Source: Caenimonas koreensis DSM 17982 (GTDB lineage Bacteria > Pseudomonadota > Gammaproteobacteria > Burkholderiales > Burkholderiaceae_C). Taken from it: a DNA stretch of 40,611 nt. The notes beneath the pieces were generated by a model. It was given only the letters and a program-made list of their open reading frames with translations, searched no databases and was not told where the DNA came from. Position 1 is the first letter of the stretch. Each line of letters begins with the position of its first letter. This document shows positions 14,487-25,944 of this stretch, piece after piece. The stretch spans positions 1 to 40,611 of the forward strand of contig NZ_WJBU01000028.1 in assembly GCF_009646335.1 (NCBI RefSeq), written 5' to 3'. The position numbers and the translations under genes are program-made.

Positions 14487-16322
14487 ATGCGTGGTTTTAC
14501 GTTTTTACTCGCGACGCTCCTTGCCGCGCCGTGCTGGGCCGCACCCGGCTATGCCGTGTGGGGGACTTTCAAGTACCAACCCGGGTTCACTCACTTCGAC
14601 TATGTGAATCCGAACGCGCCGAAGGGCGGCGAGTTGCGGATGGTGGCGGGCTCGCGCATCTCCTCCTACGACAAATACAACCCCTTCACGCTGCGCGGCA
14701 ACGCACCGTCATTTACCGATGAGCTGCTGTTCGAGGGCCTGCTCGCTTCACCGTATGACGAGATCGGTGTCAGCTATGGCCTGATCGCCGAAGACGTCGA
14801 GGTGCCCGCTGACCTGAAGTCGGCGACGTTCCGCATCCGCTCCGAAGCGCGCTTTCACAATGGTGATCCGGTCAAGGCGTCGGATGTGAAGTACAGCTTC
14901 GACACCCTCAACTCGAAGTTTGCGCATCCGAAGTACGCGACGGTCTTTGCCGATGTCGAGGCATGCGACGTTATCGATGAGCGCACCGTGCGCTTTCGCT
15001 TCAAGAAGACAGACAGGCAACTGCCGCTCGTGGTGGGCGCCATGCCGATCTTCTCGTCCAAGTGGGGCATGGAGAACGGCAAGAACAAGCCCTTCGACCA
15101 GGTCGTGACGGACATCCCGATCGGCAGCGGCCCGTACAAGATCTTGCAAGGCAAATCGTTTGGCCGCGATGCAACGTTTGCCCGTGACCCGAACTACTGG
15201 GGCCGCAACCTGGCCGTTCGCAAGGGCACGAACAACTTCGACCGCATCACGGTCAAGATCTATCGCGACAGCACGGCGCAGCTCGAAGCGTTGAAGGCGG
15301 GCGAGTTCGACCTGATGCAGTTCTTCTCGGCCGGCGACTGGACGCGGCGCATGAACAGCAAGCGCGTGAGGAGCGGCGAGATCGTCAAGGAAGAGTTCAA
15401 GCACAAGCTGCCTGAAGGCTTCTACAGCTACGTGCTGAACCTGCGCCAGCCCAAGTACCAGGACAGGCGCGTGCGCATGGCGCTCGAGCTGGCCATGGAC
15501 TACGAGTGGATGAACCTGCACCTGTTCCGCGGTGCCTACAAGCGCGTGAAAGGCGTCTTCGGCAACACAGACTGTGAAGCCAACGGCCTGCCTTCGCCGC
15601 AGGAGCTGGCGTTGCTTGAGCCGTTCCGGGCCACATTGCCGGCTGAAACATTCGGGCCGATGGCGGTCGCGCCGAATACGGACCCGCCGAACTCCCTGCG
15701 CGACAACATGCGCAAGGCCCAGGCGTTGCTTGCGCAAGCCGGCTGGACCTTGCGTGATGGTGCGCTGCGCGACGCCAAGGGCAATGCGTTTGTGATCGAG
15801 TTTCTCGACAGCACCGAGGCGCGAGGCGCCACGACAACGGCCGCCTGGCGGCGTGCACTCTCGCAACTGGGTATCGAGTTCCGGTTGCGCGAGGTGGACT
15901 TCGCGCTCTGGCAGGAAAGGCTGGAGTCGAACAAGTTCGACATGCTGTCGATCTCGTTTCCAGGCACGCACTTTCCGGGCGCCGACTACGCCGACCTGTT
16001 CGGCAGCAAGGCGGCCGATATTCCCGGCTCTGGCAATTACAGCGGCATCAAGAGCCCCGCGATCGACGCGCTCGTCGCGAATCTCACCGTGGCCGACAAC
16101 CGTGACGCGTACCTTGCCACCTGCCGCGCGCTTGACCGCACGATTGCGCATGGCCACTACATGATCCCCGCCTGGACGACCACGGGCCGGCGTATCGCCT
16201 ATTCGCCGTGGCGGGTCGTGCGGCCCCCGGTGGTGCCCGCGTATCCACCTGAAGGTGTTCCGTACATGAACTGGTTCATGACCGTCTGGTGGGCGCAGCT
16301 TCCGCCCAAGTCCGCCAACTGA
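14487..16322 (+). CDS. yejA: Peptide ABC importer, periplasmic binding protein YejA
   Basis: A 611-residue extracellular solute-binding protein of family 5. The start at 14487 gives a good signal peptide (MRGFTFLLATLLAAPCWA, cut before APGYAV). The frame is open upstream to 14388, but that part lies over the start of fabI on the other strand and lacks signal character. Conserved binding-protein features include YVNPNAPKGGELR near the N-terminus and the FHNGDPVKASDVKYSF motif. YejABEF in E. coli imports oligopeptides and the antibiotic microcin C. No Shine-Dalgarno is visible; a CAGAAT hexamer ends 6 bases before the ATG, which would put transcription start at or near the start codon. Confidence 0.93.
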   Translation: MRGFTFLLATLLAAPCWAAPGYAVWGTFKYQPGFTHFDYVNPNAPKGGELRMVAGSRISSYDKYNPFTLRGNAPSFTDELLFEGLLASPYDEIGVSYGLIAEDVEVPADLKSATFRIRSEARFHNGDPVKASDVKYSFDTLNSKFAHPKYATVFADVEACDVIDERTVRFRFKKTDRQLPLVVGAMPIFSSKWGMENGKNKPFDQVVTDIPIGSGPYKILQGKSFGRDATFARDPNYWGRNLAVRKGTNNFDRITVKIYRDSTAQLEALKAGEFDLMQFFSAGDWTRRMNSKRVRSGEIVKEEFKHKLPEGFYSYVLNLRQPKYQDRRVRMALELAMDYEWMNLHLFRGAYKRVKGVFGNTDCEANGLPSPQELALLEPFRATLPAETFGPMAVAPNTDPPNSLRDNMRKAQALLAQAGWTLRDGALRDAKGNAFVIEFLDSTEARGATTTAAWRRALSQLGIEFRLREVDFALWQERLESNKFDMLSISFPGTHFPGADYADLFGSKAADIPGSGNYSGIKSPAIDALVANLTVADNRDAYLATCRALDRTIAHGHYMIPAWTTTGRRIAYSPWRVVRPPVVPAYPPEGVPYMNWFMTVWWAQLPPKSAN

Positions 16323-16331
16323 TCGAGGCAT

Positions 16332-17351
16332 ATGGCCGCCTATATCTTCAAACGCATCCTGCTGATGCTGCCGACCCTGTTCGGCGTTCTGCTCGTGACA
16401 TTCACGGTCACGCAATTCGTGCCCGGCGGGCCTGTCGAGCAATACATGGCCGAAGCCAAACGCGTGGGCGGCGGTGGCGATACCTCCTCGTATCGGGGCG
16501 GGCAGGGCGTGAACCCCAAGCGCATCGAGGAAATCAAGAAGATGTATGGTTTCGACCGGCCGCCGGCAGAACGCTTCTGGAAGATGCTTGGCCAGTACGC
16601 CACCTTCGATCTGGGCAAGAGCTTCCAGCAGAACAAACCGGTCGCACAGCTGATTCTTGACAAGCTGCCGGTATCGATCAGCCTGGGGCTGTGGACGTTC
16701 TTCATCAGCTACCTGGTGGCGGTTCCGCTGGGCGTGGCCAAGGCCGTGCGGGCGGGCTCACGGTTTGACTTCTTCTCAACGATCCTCGTGCTGGTGGGCT
16801 ACGCAATACCCGGCTTCGTGCTGGGCCTGTTCCTGCTCGTGATCTTTGGCGGGCAGCTGGAATGGTTTCCGCTGCGCGGGCTGACATCGGCCAACTGGGA
16901 CGAGCTCAGCTGGCCGTCGCGAATCGTTGATTACCTGTGGCACATCACCTTGCCGGTGACGGCCATGGTGCTCGGCAGTTTCGCCGTCACAACGATGCTG
17001 ACCAAAAACGCCTTCCTCGAAGAGATTCGCAAGCAATACGTGTTGACGGCCCGTGCCAAGGGGCTGCCTGAGCGCCGCGTGCTCTGGAAGCATGTCTTCC
17101 GCAATTCGCTGCTGCCGATCCTCACCGGCTTTCCCGCAGCGTTCATCGGCGCGTTCTTCACGGGAGCGCTGCTGATCGAGACACTGTTCTCGCTCGACGG
17201 CCTGGGCCTGCTGAGCTACGAGAGCATCATCCGGCGCGACTATCCGGTCGTGCTTGGATCGCTGTTTGTCTTCACGTTGATCGGCCTTGTCACCAAGCTG
17301 ATCAGTGACCTGAGTTATGTCTGGGCCGATCCCCGTGTCAAATTCGATTGA
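16332..17351 (+). CDS. yejB: Peptide ABC importer, inner-membrane permease YejB
   Basis: A 339-residue BPD_transp_1 permease. The N-terminus MAAYIFKRILLMLPTLFGV is the first membrane helix, with further helices in the 120-340 region. The cytoplasmic EAA-type loop, which docks the ATPase, is around TARAKGLPERRVLWKHVFRN. The ATG at 16332 lies 9 bases after the yejA stop, and the 3' end overlaps yejE. It pairs with YejE to form the transmembrane channel. Confidence 0.95.
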   Translation: MAAYIFKRILLMLPTLFGVLLVTFTVTQFVPGGPVEQYMAEAKRVGGGGDTSSYRGGQGVNPKRIEEIKKMYGFDRPPAERFWKMLGQYATFDLGKSFQQNKPVAQLILDKLPVSISLGLWTFFISYLVAVPLGVAKAVRAGSRFDFFSTILVLVGYAIPGFVLGLFLLVIFGGQLEWFPLRGLTSANWDELSWPSRIVDYLWHITLPVTAMVLGSFAVTTMLTKNAFLEEIRKQYVLTARAKGLPERRVLWKHVFRNSLLPILTGFPAAFIGAFFTGALLIETLFSLDGLGLLSYESIIRRDYPVVLGSLFVFTLIGLVTKLISDLSYVWADPRVKFD

Positions 17352-18426
17352 ACTCCCCGCAGCGGAGCAAGCCGCAGCTGCTGCCGCGGCACCGGCATCC
17401 GTGAGTAACAGCCCGACGGCGCGCGCCTGGCGGCGGTTCCGCAAGAATCGCCTGGGCTTCACCAGCCTCGTGATCTTCACGGCCATGCTCGTGCTCAGCC
17501 TGTTCGCCGAGGTCATCTCCAACGACAAGCCGCTGGTGGTGCACTACAGCGGCCAGTACTACTTTCCGATGGTCAAGGACTACTCGGAAAAGACGTTTGG
17601 CGGCGACTTCGAAGCGCCGACCGACTATCACGATCCGTTCATCACGCAGAAGATGTCCGAGAGCGGCAACTGGATGCTGTTCACGCTCAATCCGTACGGC
17701 TCGAAAACACTGGCGTACTACTCGAAGTATCCGTTCCCAAGCCCGCCCTCCAAGGACAACTGGCTGGGCACCGATGAGCGCGGGCGCGACCTGCTCGCGC
17801 AGCTGCTCTACGGCTTTCGCCTGAGCGTGTTGTTCGGCCTGGCGTTGATGGTGGTCGGCGTCGTGGTGGGCATCGTCACGGGCGCCGTGCAGGGCTACTT
17901 TGGCGGCTGGACCGATCTGTCGTTCCAGCGATTCATCGAGATCTGGGAGTCGATGCCGGAGCTTTACCTGCTGATCATTTTCAGCGCCATCTTCACGCCC
18001 AGCGTCGTATTGCTTGTGTTGCTGCTGAGCCTGTTCGGCTGGACCAGTCTGTCGAATTACGTGCGCGCCGAGTTTTTGCGCAATCGCCAGATGGACTATG
18101 TGCGCGCTGCCCGAGCGCTAGGTGTGAGCAACAGCCAGATCATGTGGCGCCACATCATGCCCAACAGCATGACGCCCGTTGTCACGTTCATGCCGTTCCG
18201 CATGAGCGCGGCGATTCTGGCGCTCACGTCGCTCGACTTCCTGGGTCTTGGTGTTCCGCCCGGCACGCCCTCGTTGGGCGAGTTGCTGCAGCAAGGCAAG
18301 CAGAACCTGGATGCGTGGTGGATTTCCCTCTCCGCGTTTGTCGTGCTGGTGTTGACGCTTTCGCTGCTCACCTTCATGGGTGATGCGCTGCGTGATGCGC
18401 TCGATCCCCGGAAGGCAGACGTATGA
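17317..18426 (+). CDS. yejE: Peptide ABC importer, inner-membrane permease YejE
   Basis: A 369-residue permease of the DppC/OppC class. An Ala-rich cytoplasmic N-terminus precedes the first helix at about 49-66, and a periplasmic insertion (about 70-150) precedes the BPD_transp_1 domain. The EAA loop is around RAARALGVSNSQIMWRHIMPN and is well conserved. ATG at 17317 overlaps yejB by 35 bases; GTG at 17335 would give a shorter overlap and is an alternative start. The stop overlaps the yejF start by ATGA. Confidence 0.93.
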   Translation: MSGPIPVSNSIELPAAEQAAAAAAAPASVSNSPTARAWRRFRKNRLGFTSLVIFTAMLVLSLFAEVISNDKPLVVHYSGQYYFPMVKDYSEKTFGGDFEAPTDYHDPFITQKMSESGNWMLFTLNPYGSKTLAYYSKYPFPSPPSKDNWLGTDERGRDLLAQLLYGFRLSVLFGLALMVVGVVVGIVTGAVQGYFGGWTDLSFQRFIEIWESMPELYLLIIFSAIFTPSVVLLVLLLSLFGWTSLSNYVRAEFLRNRQMDYVRAARALGVSNSQIMWRHIMPNSMTPVVTFMPFRMSAAILALTSLDFLGLGVPPGTPSLGELLQQGKQNLDAWWISLSAFVVLVLTLSLLTFMGDALRDALDPRKADV

Positions 18427-20027
18427 ACGCGCTGCTCGACGTCAAAGGCCTGCGTGTTTCATTCGGTTCGAAGGAAGTCGTGCACGGCATTGACTTCACC
18501 ATCGGTGCTGGTGAACGCCTTGCCCTTGTTGGCGAATCTGGCTCGGGCAAGACCGTGTCGGCACTGAGCTTGCTGGGCTTGGTGCAGAACGCGAAGGTCT
18601 GCGGCACGGCGACCTTCAGTGGCCTGACTGACCAGCCGCCCCGCGACCTGATTTCCATGCCCGAGCGCGACATGCTCGCGCTGCGTGGCCGCGAGATCGC
18701 GATGATCTTCCAGGAGCCGATGACCGCGCTGAACCCGCTGTACCCAATCGGTGACCAGATTGCCGAGGTGCTCCAGCTCAAGGAAGGCCTGACGCGTCGC
18801 GAAGCATGGAATGCCGCGATCGAAGCGCTGCGCGCCACCGGGATTCCCGAGCCGGATCGCAGGGCCACGGCCTTTGCGCACCAGCTGTCGGGCGGGCAGC
18901 GGCAGCGCGCGATGATCGCCATGGCTCTGGCCGGGCGTCCGCGTTTGCTGCTGGCTGATGAGCCAACCACCGCTCTCGACGTGACGCTGCGCGGGCAAAT
19001 CCTGGACCTGCTCGCCCAGATCCAGCAGAGCAACGGCATGTCGATGCTGCTGATCACGCATGACCTGAACCTCGTGCGCAAATTCGCGAATCGCGTCGCC
19101 GTGATGGAGAACGGGCACATCGTCGAACAAGGCGCGGTAGAAGAGATTTTCGCGAATCCCCAGCACCCCTACACACGCAAGCTGATCGACAGCCGTCCTG
19201 AGCGCGATGTCGTCGAAAGCGATGTGGGCCAGGCCGAACCCGTCATGGTCGCCAAGGGCATGAAGGTCAGCTATCCGGTGCGGCTCGCAGGATTCAAGGG
19301 CTGGTTCAAGAAGGGCGAGTTCGTTGCGGTGAAGAATGCCCAGTTCGAGATCAAGCCGGGCCGCACGCTCGGCGTGGTCGGCGAGTCCGGGTCGGGTAAA
19401 TCGACGCTCGCTTTGGCTGCGCTTGGACTGATGCCGCACAAGGGCGAACTCGCCGTGGTCGGCAAGGGCTGGGGGCCGGACTCCGCATCGAACAAGTCGA
19501 TCCGGCGCGTGGTGCAGGTCGTGTTCCAGGACCCGTTCTCGTCGCTGTCGCCGCGCATGACCGTCGAAGAAATCGTCGGCGAGGGGCTGCTGGTGCACGA
19601 GCCCTCGCTGTCGCTGGAGCAGCGGCGCCAGCGCGTGGTCGAAGTGCTCCATGACGTGGGTTTGACCGAGGCCCAGTTCCCCGGTCTGCTGCACCGCTAT
19701 CCGCACGAATTCTCGGGTGGCCAGCGGCAGCGCCTGGCAGTCGGGCGCGCGCTGATCGTGCAGCCGCAACTGCTGATCCTGGATGAGCCGACCAGCGCGC
19801 TGGACGTGACGATCCAGAAACAGGTGCTCAAGCTGCTTCAAAAGCTGCAGCGCGAGCGCGGCCTGAGCTACCTGCTGATCACGCACGACGTGGATGTCAT
19901 CCGCGCCATGGCGCACGACGTGCTCGTCATGAAGGACGGCGACATCGTGGAAACCGGAACGGTGCGTGAAGTGCTGGACTCGCCACGTGAGGAATACACC
20001 CGGACGCTGGTCGCTGCGGCCGCCTGA
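18423..20027 (+). CDS. yejF: Peptide ABC importer, fused double ATPase YejF
   Basis: A 534-residue protein with two ABC ATPase domains in one chain. The first has Walker A GESGSGKT at 37-44, signature LSGGQ at 155-159 and Walker B LLLADEPTTALD. The second has Walker A GESGSGKS at 320-327, signature FSGGQRQR and Walker B LLILDEPTSALD. Each domain ends with an oligopeptide-transporter-type tail (HPYTRKLIDS; EEYTRTLVAA). It powers the YejBE channel from the cytoplasmic side. It is coupled to yejE by a four-base overlap, and arfB follows three bases after its stop. Confidence 0.95.
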   Translation: MNALLDVKGLRVSFGSKEVVHGIDFTIGAGERLALVGESGSGKTVSALSLLGLVQNAKVCGTATFSGLTDQPPRDLISMPERDMLALRGREIAMIFQEPMTALNPLYPIGDQIAEVLQLKEGLTRREAWNAAIEALRATGIPEPDRRATAFAHQLSGGQRQRAMIAMALAGRPRLLLADEPTTALDVTLRGQILDLLAQIQQSNGMSMLLITHDLNLVRKFANRVAVMENGHIVEQGAVEEIFANPQHPYTRKLIDSRPERDVVESDVGQAEPVMVAKGMKVSYPVRLAGFKGWFKKGEFVAVKNAQFEIKPGRTLGVVGESGSGKSTLALAALGLMPHKGELAVVGKGWGPDSASNKSIRRVVQVVFQDPFSSLSPRMTVEEIVGEGLLVHEPSLSLEQRRQRVVEVLHDVGLTEAQFPGLLHRYPHEFSGGQRQRLAVGRALIVQPQLLILDEPTSALDVTIQKQVLKLLQKLQRERGLSYLLITHDVDVIRAMAHDVLVMKDGDIVETGTVREVLDSPREEYTRTLVAAAA

Positions 20028-20030
20028 GCA

Positions 20031-20453
20031 ATGGCCATGGGACCCGTTGTGCCCACCGTCATCCCCGAGAGCGAGGTGGAGCTCTCGGCCATGCGCGCCC
20101 AGGGCGCCGGTGGCCAGAACGTCAACAAAGTGTCGAGCGCCATCCACCTGCGGTTCGACATCCGCAACTCGTCGCTGGCGCCGGACCATAAAGACAGGCT
20201 GCTGGAACTGCGTGACTCACGGATCACCCGCGACGGGGTGCTGGTCATCAAGGCACAGACACACCGCAGCCAGGACATGAACCGTGCTGAAGCTTGGGGG
20301 CGGCTGCAGGAACTGGTGGACAGCGTGGCCCTGCCGCCGCGCGTCCGCAGGCCGACAAAGCCGACCCGGGCGTCGCAAAAGCGCAGGCTTGAAACCAAGA
20401 ACTTACGCTCGCAGGTCAAGGTGCTGCGCGGGCCCGTGCGGCAGGAGCCGTGA
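20031..20453 (+). CDS. arfB: Alternative ribosome-rescue peptidyl-tRNA hydrolase ArfB
   Basis: A 140-residue ArfB/YaeJ protein. The catalytic GGQ motif is at residues 27-29 in GAGGQNVNK. The fold core follows, then a Lys/Arg-rich C-terminal tail (PTKPTRASQKRRLETKNLRSQ) that in the family enters the empty mRNA channel of stalled ribosomes. It hydrolyses peptidyl-tRNA on ribosomes stuck without a stop codon. It is placed 3 bases after yejF, so it is probably read with the transporter operon. A second rescue gene, smpB, lies at 29.7 kb. Confidence 0.93.
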   Translation: MAMGPVVPTVIPESEVELSAMRAQGAGGQNVNKVSSAIHLRFDIRNSSLAPDHKDRLLELRDSRITRDGVLVIKAQTHRSQDMNRAEAWGRLQELVDSVALPPRVRRPTKPTRASQKRRLETKNLRSQVKVLRGPVRQEP

Positions 20454-20477
20454 CCCCCGCTCATCACTCATAACCCG

Positions 20478-20506
20478 TTGCAAATCAACGATTTGCGAGG
20501 TACAAT
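20478..20506 (+). promoter_or_regulatory. Sigma70 promoter of the rimP-nusA-infB operon
   Basis: TTGCAA at 20478-20483 and TACAAT at 20501-20506 are separated by exactly 17 bases, a near-consensus sigma70 arrangement. Transcription would start near 20513, leaving a leader of about 88 bases before the rimP start codon. It lies 25 bases after the arfB stop. Confidence 0.75.
20480..20496. promoter_or_regulatory. Palindrome in the promoter spacer, candidate operator
   Basis: GCAAATC (20480-20486) and GATTTGC (20490-20496) form a perfect 7-bp dyad around AAC. It overlaps the -35 hexamer and fills most of the spacer of the rimP promoter, a position where a bound repressor would block RNA polymerase. 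The binding protein is unknown. Confidence 0.45.
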
Positions 20507-20521
20507 CCTTGCTTCACGACC

Positions 20522-20553
20522 AAACGGGCGGGTAATCACCGCCCGTTTTTTTT
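20522..20553 (+). terminator. Leader intrinsic terminator (attenuator) before rimP
   Basis: AAACGGGCGG (20522-20531) pairs perfectly with CCGCCCGTTT (20539-20548) around a 7-base loop, and the T-run continues to 20553. It lies between the predicted rimP promoter and the rimP start, so transcripts from that promoter must read through it. It could also stop read-through from arfB. Leader terminators upstream of rimP have been described in other Proteobacteria, as I recall. Confidence 0.8.
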
Positions 20554-20600
20554 GGTCGCTCGTTTATTGGCCAAGAGCCTTTCGGAGCTGAGCGCAGGCA

Positions 20601-21182
20601 GTGGCATTTCAAGACATCGTGACGCAAACCGTAACCGGCCTCGGTTATGACCTGGTGGAGATTGACCGCTCCGCCGGGGGTCTTTTGCGCATCACGATCG
20701 ACCTGCCATGGACGCCGGGCCAGCCCGGCGGCGAGCAGTTCGTCACCGTGGAAGACTGCGAAAAGGTCACGCGGCAGCTGCAGTTTGCGCTCGAGGTCGA
20801 AGGCACCGAATACAGGCGGCTCGAAGTTTCTTCGCCGGGCCTTGACAGGCCGCTGCGAGGCGAGAAGGATTTCGAGCGTTTCACCGGCCAGGTGGTTGAT
20901 GTGACGCTCAAGGCGCCGGTAGGTGCAGTTGCCAGCGCCAGCAGCGGCGGCGGTGTCAGCGCCAACAGGAAGAAGTTTCGGGGCACGCTGGAGAAAGCGG
21001 CCGAGGGCTGGCAGATCGTCTGGAGCGATGAGCCTGCAGCCAAACCGGGGCAACGTGTTAGCAAAAAGAGAGTGCCTGCGCCATTGCAGGCATTGGGGTT
21101 CAAGCTGGACGAGCTGAAAGAAGCGCGGCTGGCTTCGATTGTTGATTTCAAGGGCCGGCGGCCCCGAGAGCTAGGAGAGTAG
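20601..21182 (+). CDS. rimP: Ribosome maturation factor RimP
   Basis: A 193-residue RimP, needed for assembly of the 30S subunit. The start is GTG at 20601 (protein [21 protein letters not shown]). The N-terminal domain contains [15 protein letters not shown], the family signature. The C-terminal SH3-like domain is interrupted by a Gly/Ser/Ala loop at about 110-123 ([13 protein letters not shown]), making the protein longer than the roughly 150 residues of E. coli RimP; Burkholderiales versions are commonly long. It is the first gene of the operon and is followed after 4 bases by nusA. Confidence 0.95.
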   Translation: MAFQDIVTQTVTGLGYDLVEIDRSAGGLLRITIDLPWTPGQPGGEQFVTVEDCEKVTRQLQFALEVEGTEYRRLEVSSPGLDRPLRGEKDFERFTGQVVDVTLKAPVGAVASASSGGGVSANRKKFRGTLEKAAEGWQIVWSDEPAAKPGQRVSKKRVPAPLQALGFKLDELKEARLASIVDFKGRRPRELGE

Positions 21183-21186
21183 TGCC

Positions 21187-22683
21187 ATGAATCGCGAATT
21201 GTTGATGTTGGTGGAGGCTATTTCCCGCGAAAAGAACGTCGAGCGTGACGTCGTGTTCGGCGCGGTGGAAGCAGCGATGGCGCAGGCCACCAAGAAGCTT
21301 TACGAAGGCGACGTGGACATCCGCGTATCGGTCGATCGCGACAGCGGCGAATACGAAACCTTCCGCCGCTGGCTCGTGGTGCCTGACGACGCTGGCCTGC
21401 AGAACCCCGACGCCGAAGAGCTCCTGATGGACGCCAGGGAGCGCATCGAGGACATCGAAGAGGGCGAATACATCGAGGAGGGCGTGCCTTCCGTGCCCAT
21501 CGGCCGTATCGGCGCGATGGCAGCCAAACAAGTCATCCTGCAAAAGATCCGTGACGCTGAACGCGAAATGCTACTCAACGACTTCATGTCGCGCGGCGAC
21601 AAGATCTTCGTGGGCACCGTCAAGCGCATGGACAAGGGCGACATCATCGTGGAGAGCGGCCGCGTCGAAGGGCGCCTTCGCCGCGGCGAGATGATCCCGA
21701 AGGAAAACCTGCGCAATGGCGACCGTGTGCGCGCCATGATCATGGAAGTCGACCTGACGCTGCGCGGCGCACCAATCATCCTGTCGCGCTCCGCACCTGA
21801 ATTCATGATCGAGCTGTTTCGCCAGGAAGTGCCCGAGATTGAACAGGGCCTGCTTGAAATCAAGAGCTGCGCACGCGACCCCGGCTCACGCGCCAAGATT
21901 GCGGTGCTCTCGCACGACAAGCGTGTTGACCCGATCGGCACCTGTGTTGGCGTTCGCGGCACACGCGTCAACGCCGTGACCAACGAGCTCGCCGGCGAAC
22001 GCGTCGACATCGTGCTCTGGTCTGAAGATCCCGCTCAGTTCGTGATTGGCGCCTTGGCTCCGGCCAACGTGTCGTCCATCGTCGTCGATGAAGAAAAGCA
22101 CGCGATGGATGTAGTGGTCGATGAGGAAAACCTCGCAATCGCCATTGGCCGCGGCGGCCAGAACGTGCGGCTGGCTTCCGACCTGACGGGCTGGAAGATC
22201 AACATCATGGACGCGAACGAATCGGCCCAGAAGCAGGCTGAAGAGTCGAGCGGCATCCGCGCCCTGTTCATGGAAAAGCTCGATGTCGACGAAGAAATCG
22301 CCGACATCCTGATCTCCGAAGGCTTCACCAGCCTGGAAGAAGTCGCCTACGTTCCGATCCAGGAAATGCAGGAAATCGAGTCGTTCGACGAAGACACCGT
22401 GAACGAGCTTCGCACCCGCGCCAAGGATGCGCTGCTGACGATGGAGATCGCCCGCGAAGAGAGCGTCGAGGAAGTTTCGCAGGACCTGCGTGACCTCGAA
22501 GGCCTGAACCCGCAACTCATTGCCAAGCTCGCCGAAAACGGCGTGCACACACGCGACGACCTGGCCGACCTGGCCGTCGATGAATTGACCGAAATCACGG
22601 CGCAATCCGCCGATGAAGCCAAAGCCCTGATCATGAAGGCTCGCGAGCACTGGTTTACCAGCGCCACCGCGGCCCAAGCGTGA
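21187..22683 (+). CDS. nusA: Transcription termination/antitermination protein NusA
   Basis: A 498-residue NusA. In order: the N-terminal RNA-polymerase-binding domain (1-about 130), an S1 domain ([20 protein letters not shown]), two KH domains ([30 protein letters not shown]) and two C-terminal acidic repeat domains (about 350-498, including [19 protein letters not shown] helix-hairpin-helix sequence). AGGAG lies before the ATG at 21187. NusA stimulates pausing and hairpin termination, so it may act on the leader terminator of its own operon. Confidence 0.97.
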   Translation: MNRELLMLVEAISREKNVERDVVFGAVEAAMAQATKKLYEGDVDIRVSVDRDSGEYETFRRWLVVPDDAGLQNPDAEELLMDARERIEDIEEGEYIEEGVPSVPIGRIGAMAAKQVILQKIRDAEREMLLNDFMSRGDKIFVGTVKRMDKGDIIVESGRVEGRLRRGEMIPKENLRNGDRVRAMIMEVDLTLRGAPIILSRSAPEFMIELFRQEVPEIEQGLLEIKSCARDPGSRAKIAVLSHDKRVDPIGTCVGVRGTRVNAVTNELAGERVDIVLWSEDPAQFVIGALAPANVSSIVVDEEKHAMDVVVDEENLAIAIGRGGQNVRLASDLTGWKINIMDANESAQKQAEESSGIRALFMEKLDVDEEIADILISEGFTSLEEVAYVPIQEMQEIESFDEDTVNELRTRAKDALLTMEIAREESVEEVSQDLRDLEGLNPQLIAKLAENGVHTRDDLADLAVDELTEITAQSADEAKALIMKAREHWFTSATAAQA

Positions 22684-22706
22684 TGTGATGGAAGGCAACC
22701 AAACAC

Positions 22707-25571
<2,865 letters not shown>

Positions 25572-25572
25572 G

Positions 25573-25941
25573 ATGGTGAAGAAGGCTGCCAATCCCAATC
25601 GCTCCTTCAAGGTCGCTGATCAGATTCAGCGCGACCTGACGGAGCTGATCGCGCGCGAGTTGAAAGACCCGCGCGTGGGGATGTGCACGATTCAGGCTGT
25701 CGAGGTCACACCCGACTACGCGCATGCGAAAGTTTTCTTCAGCGTGCTCGTTGGCGACCCGAAGGAATGCGAGATTGCGCTCAACCAAGCAGCCGGCTTT
25801 CTGCGCAATGGGCTTTTCAAGCGCCTGCATATCCACACGGTGCCCACACTGCATTTCCAGTTCGACCGCACGACGGAACGAGCCGCTGACATGAACGCGC
25901 TGATTGCACGCGCCGTTTCCTCTCGCGTCAAAGACGACTGA
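25573..25941 (+). CDS. rbfA: Ribosome-binding factor A
   Basis: A 122-residue RbfA, a KH-fold protein that helps 16S rRNA 5'-end maturation and cold adaptation. ATG at 25573 is chosen because it gives the usual N-terminus and follows the infB stop by one base; the frame is open upstream inside infB. Conserved landmarks are RVADQIQ-type helix, [25 protein letters not shown] and LHFQFDRT. truB follows after 3 bases. Confidence 0.95.
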   Translation: MVKKAANPNRSFKVADQIQRDLTELIARELKDPRVGMCTIQAVEVTPDYAHAKVFFSVLVGDPKECEIALNQAAGFLRNGLFKRLHIHTVPTLHFQFDRTTERAADMNALIARAVSSRVKDD

Positions 25942-25944
25942 ACC

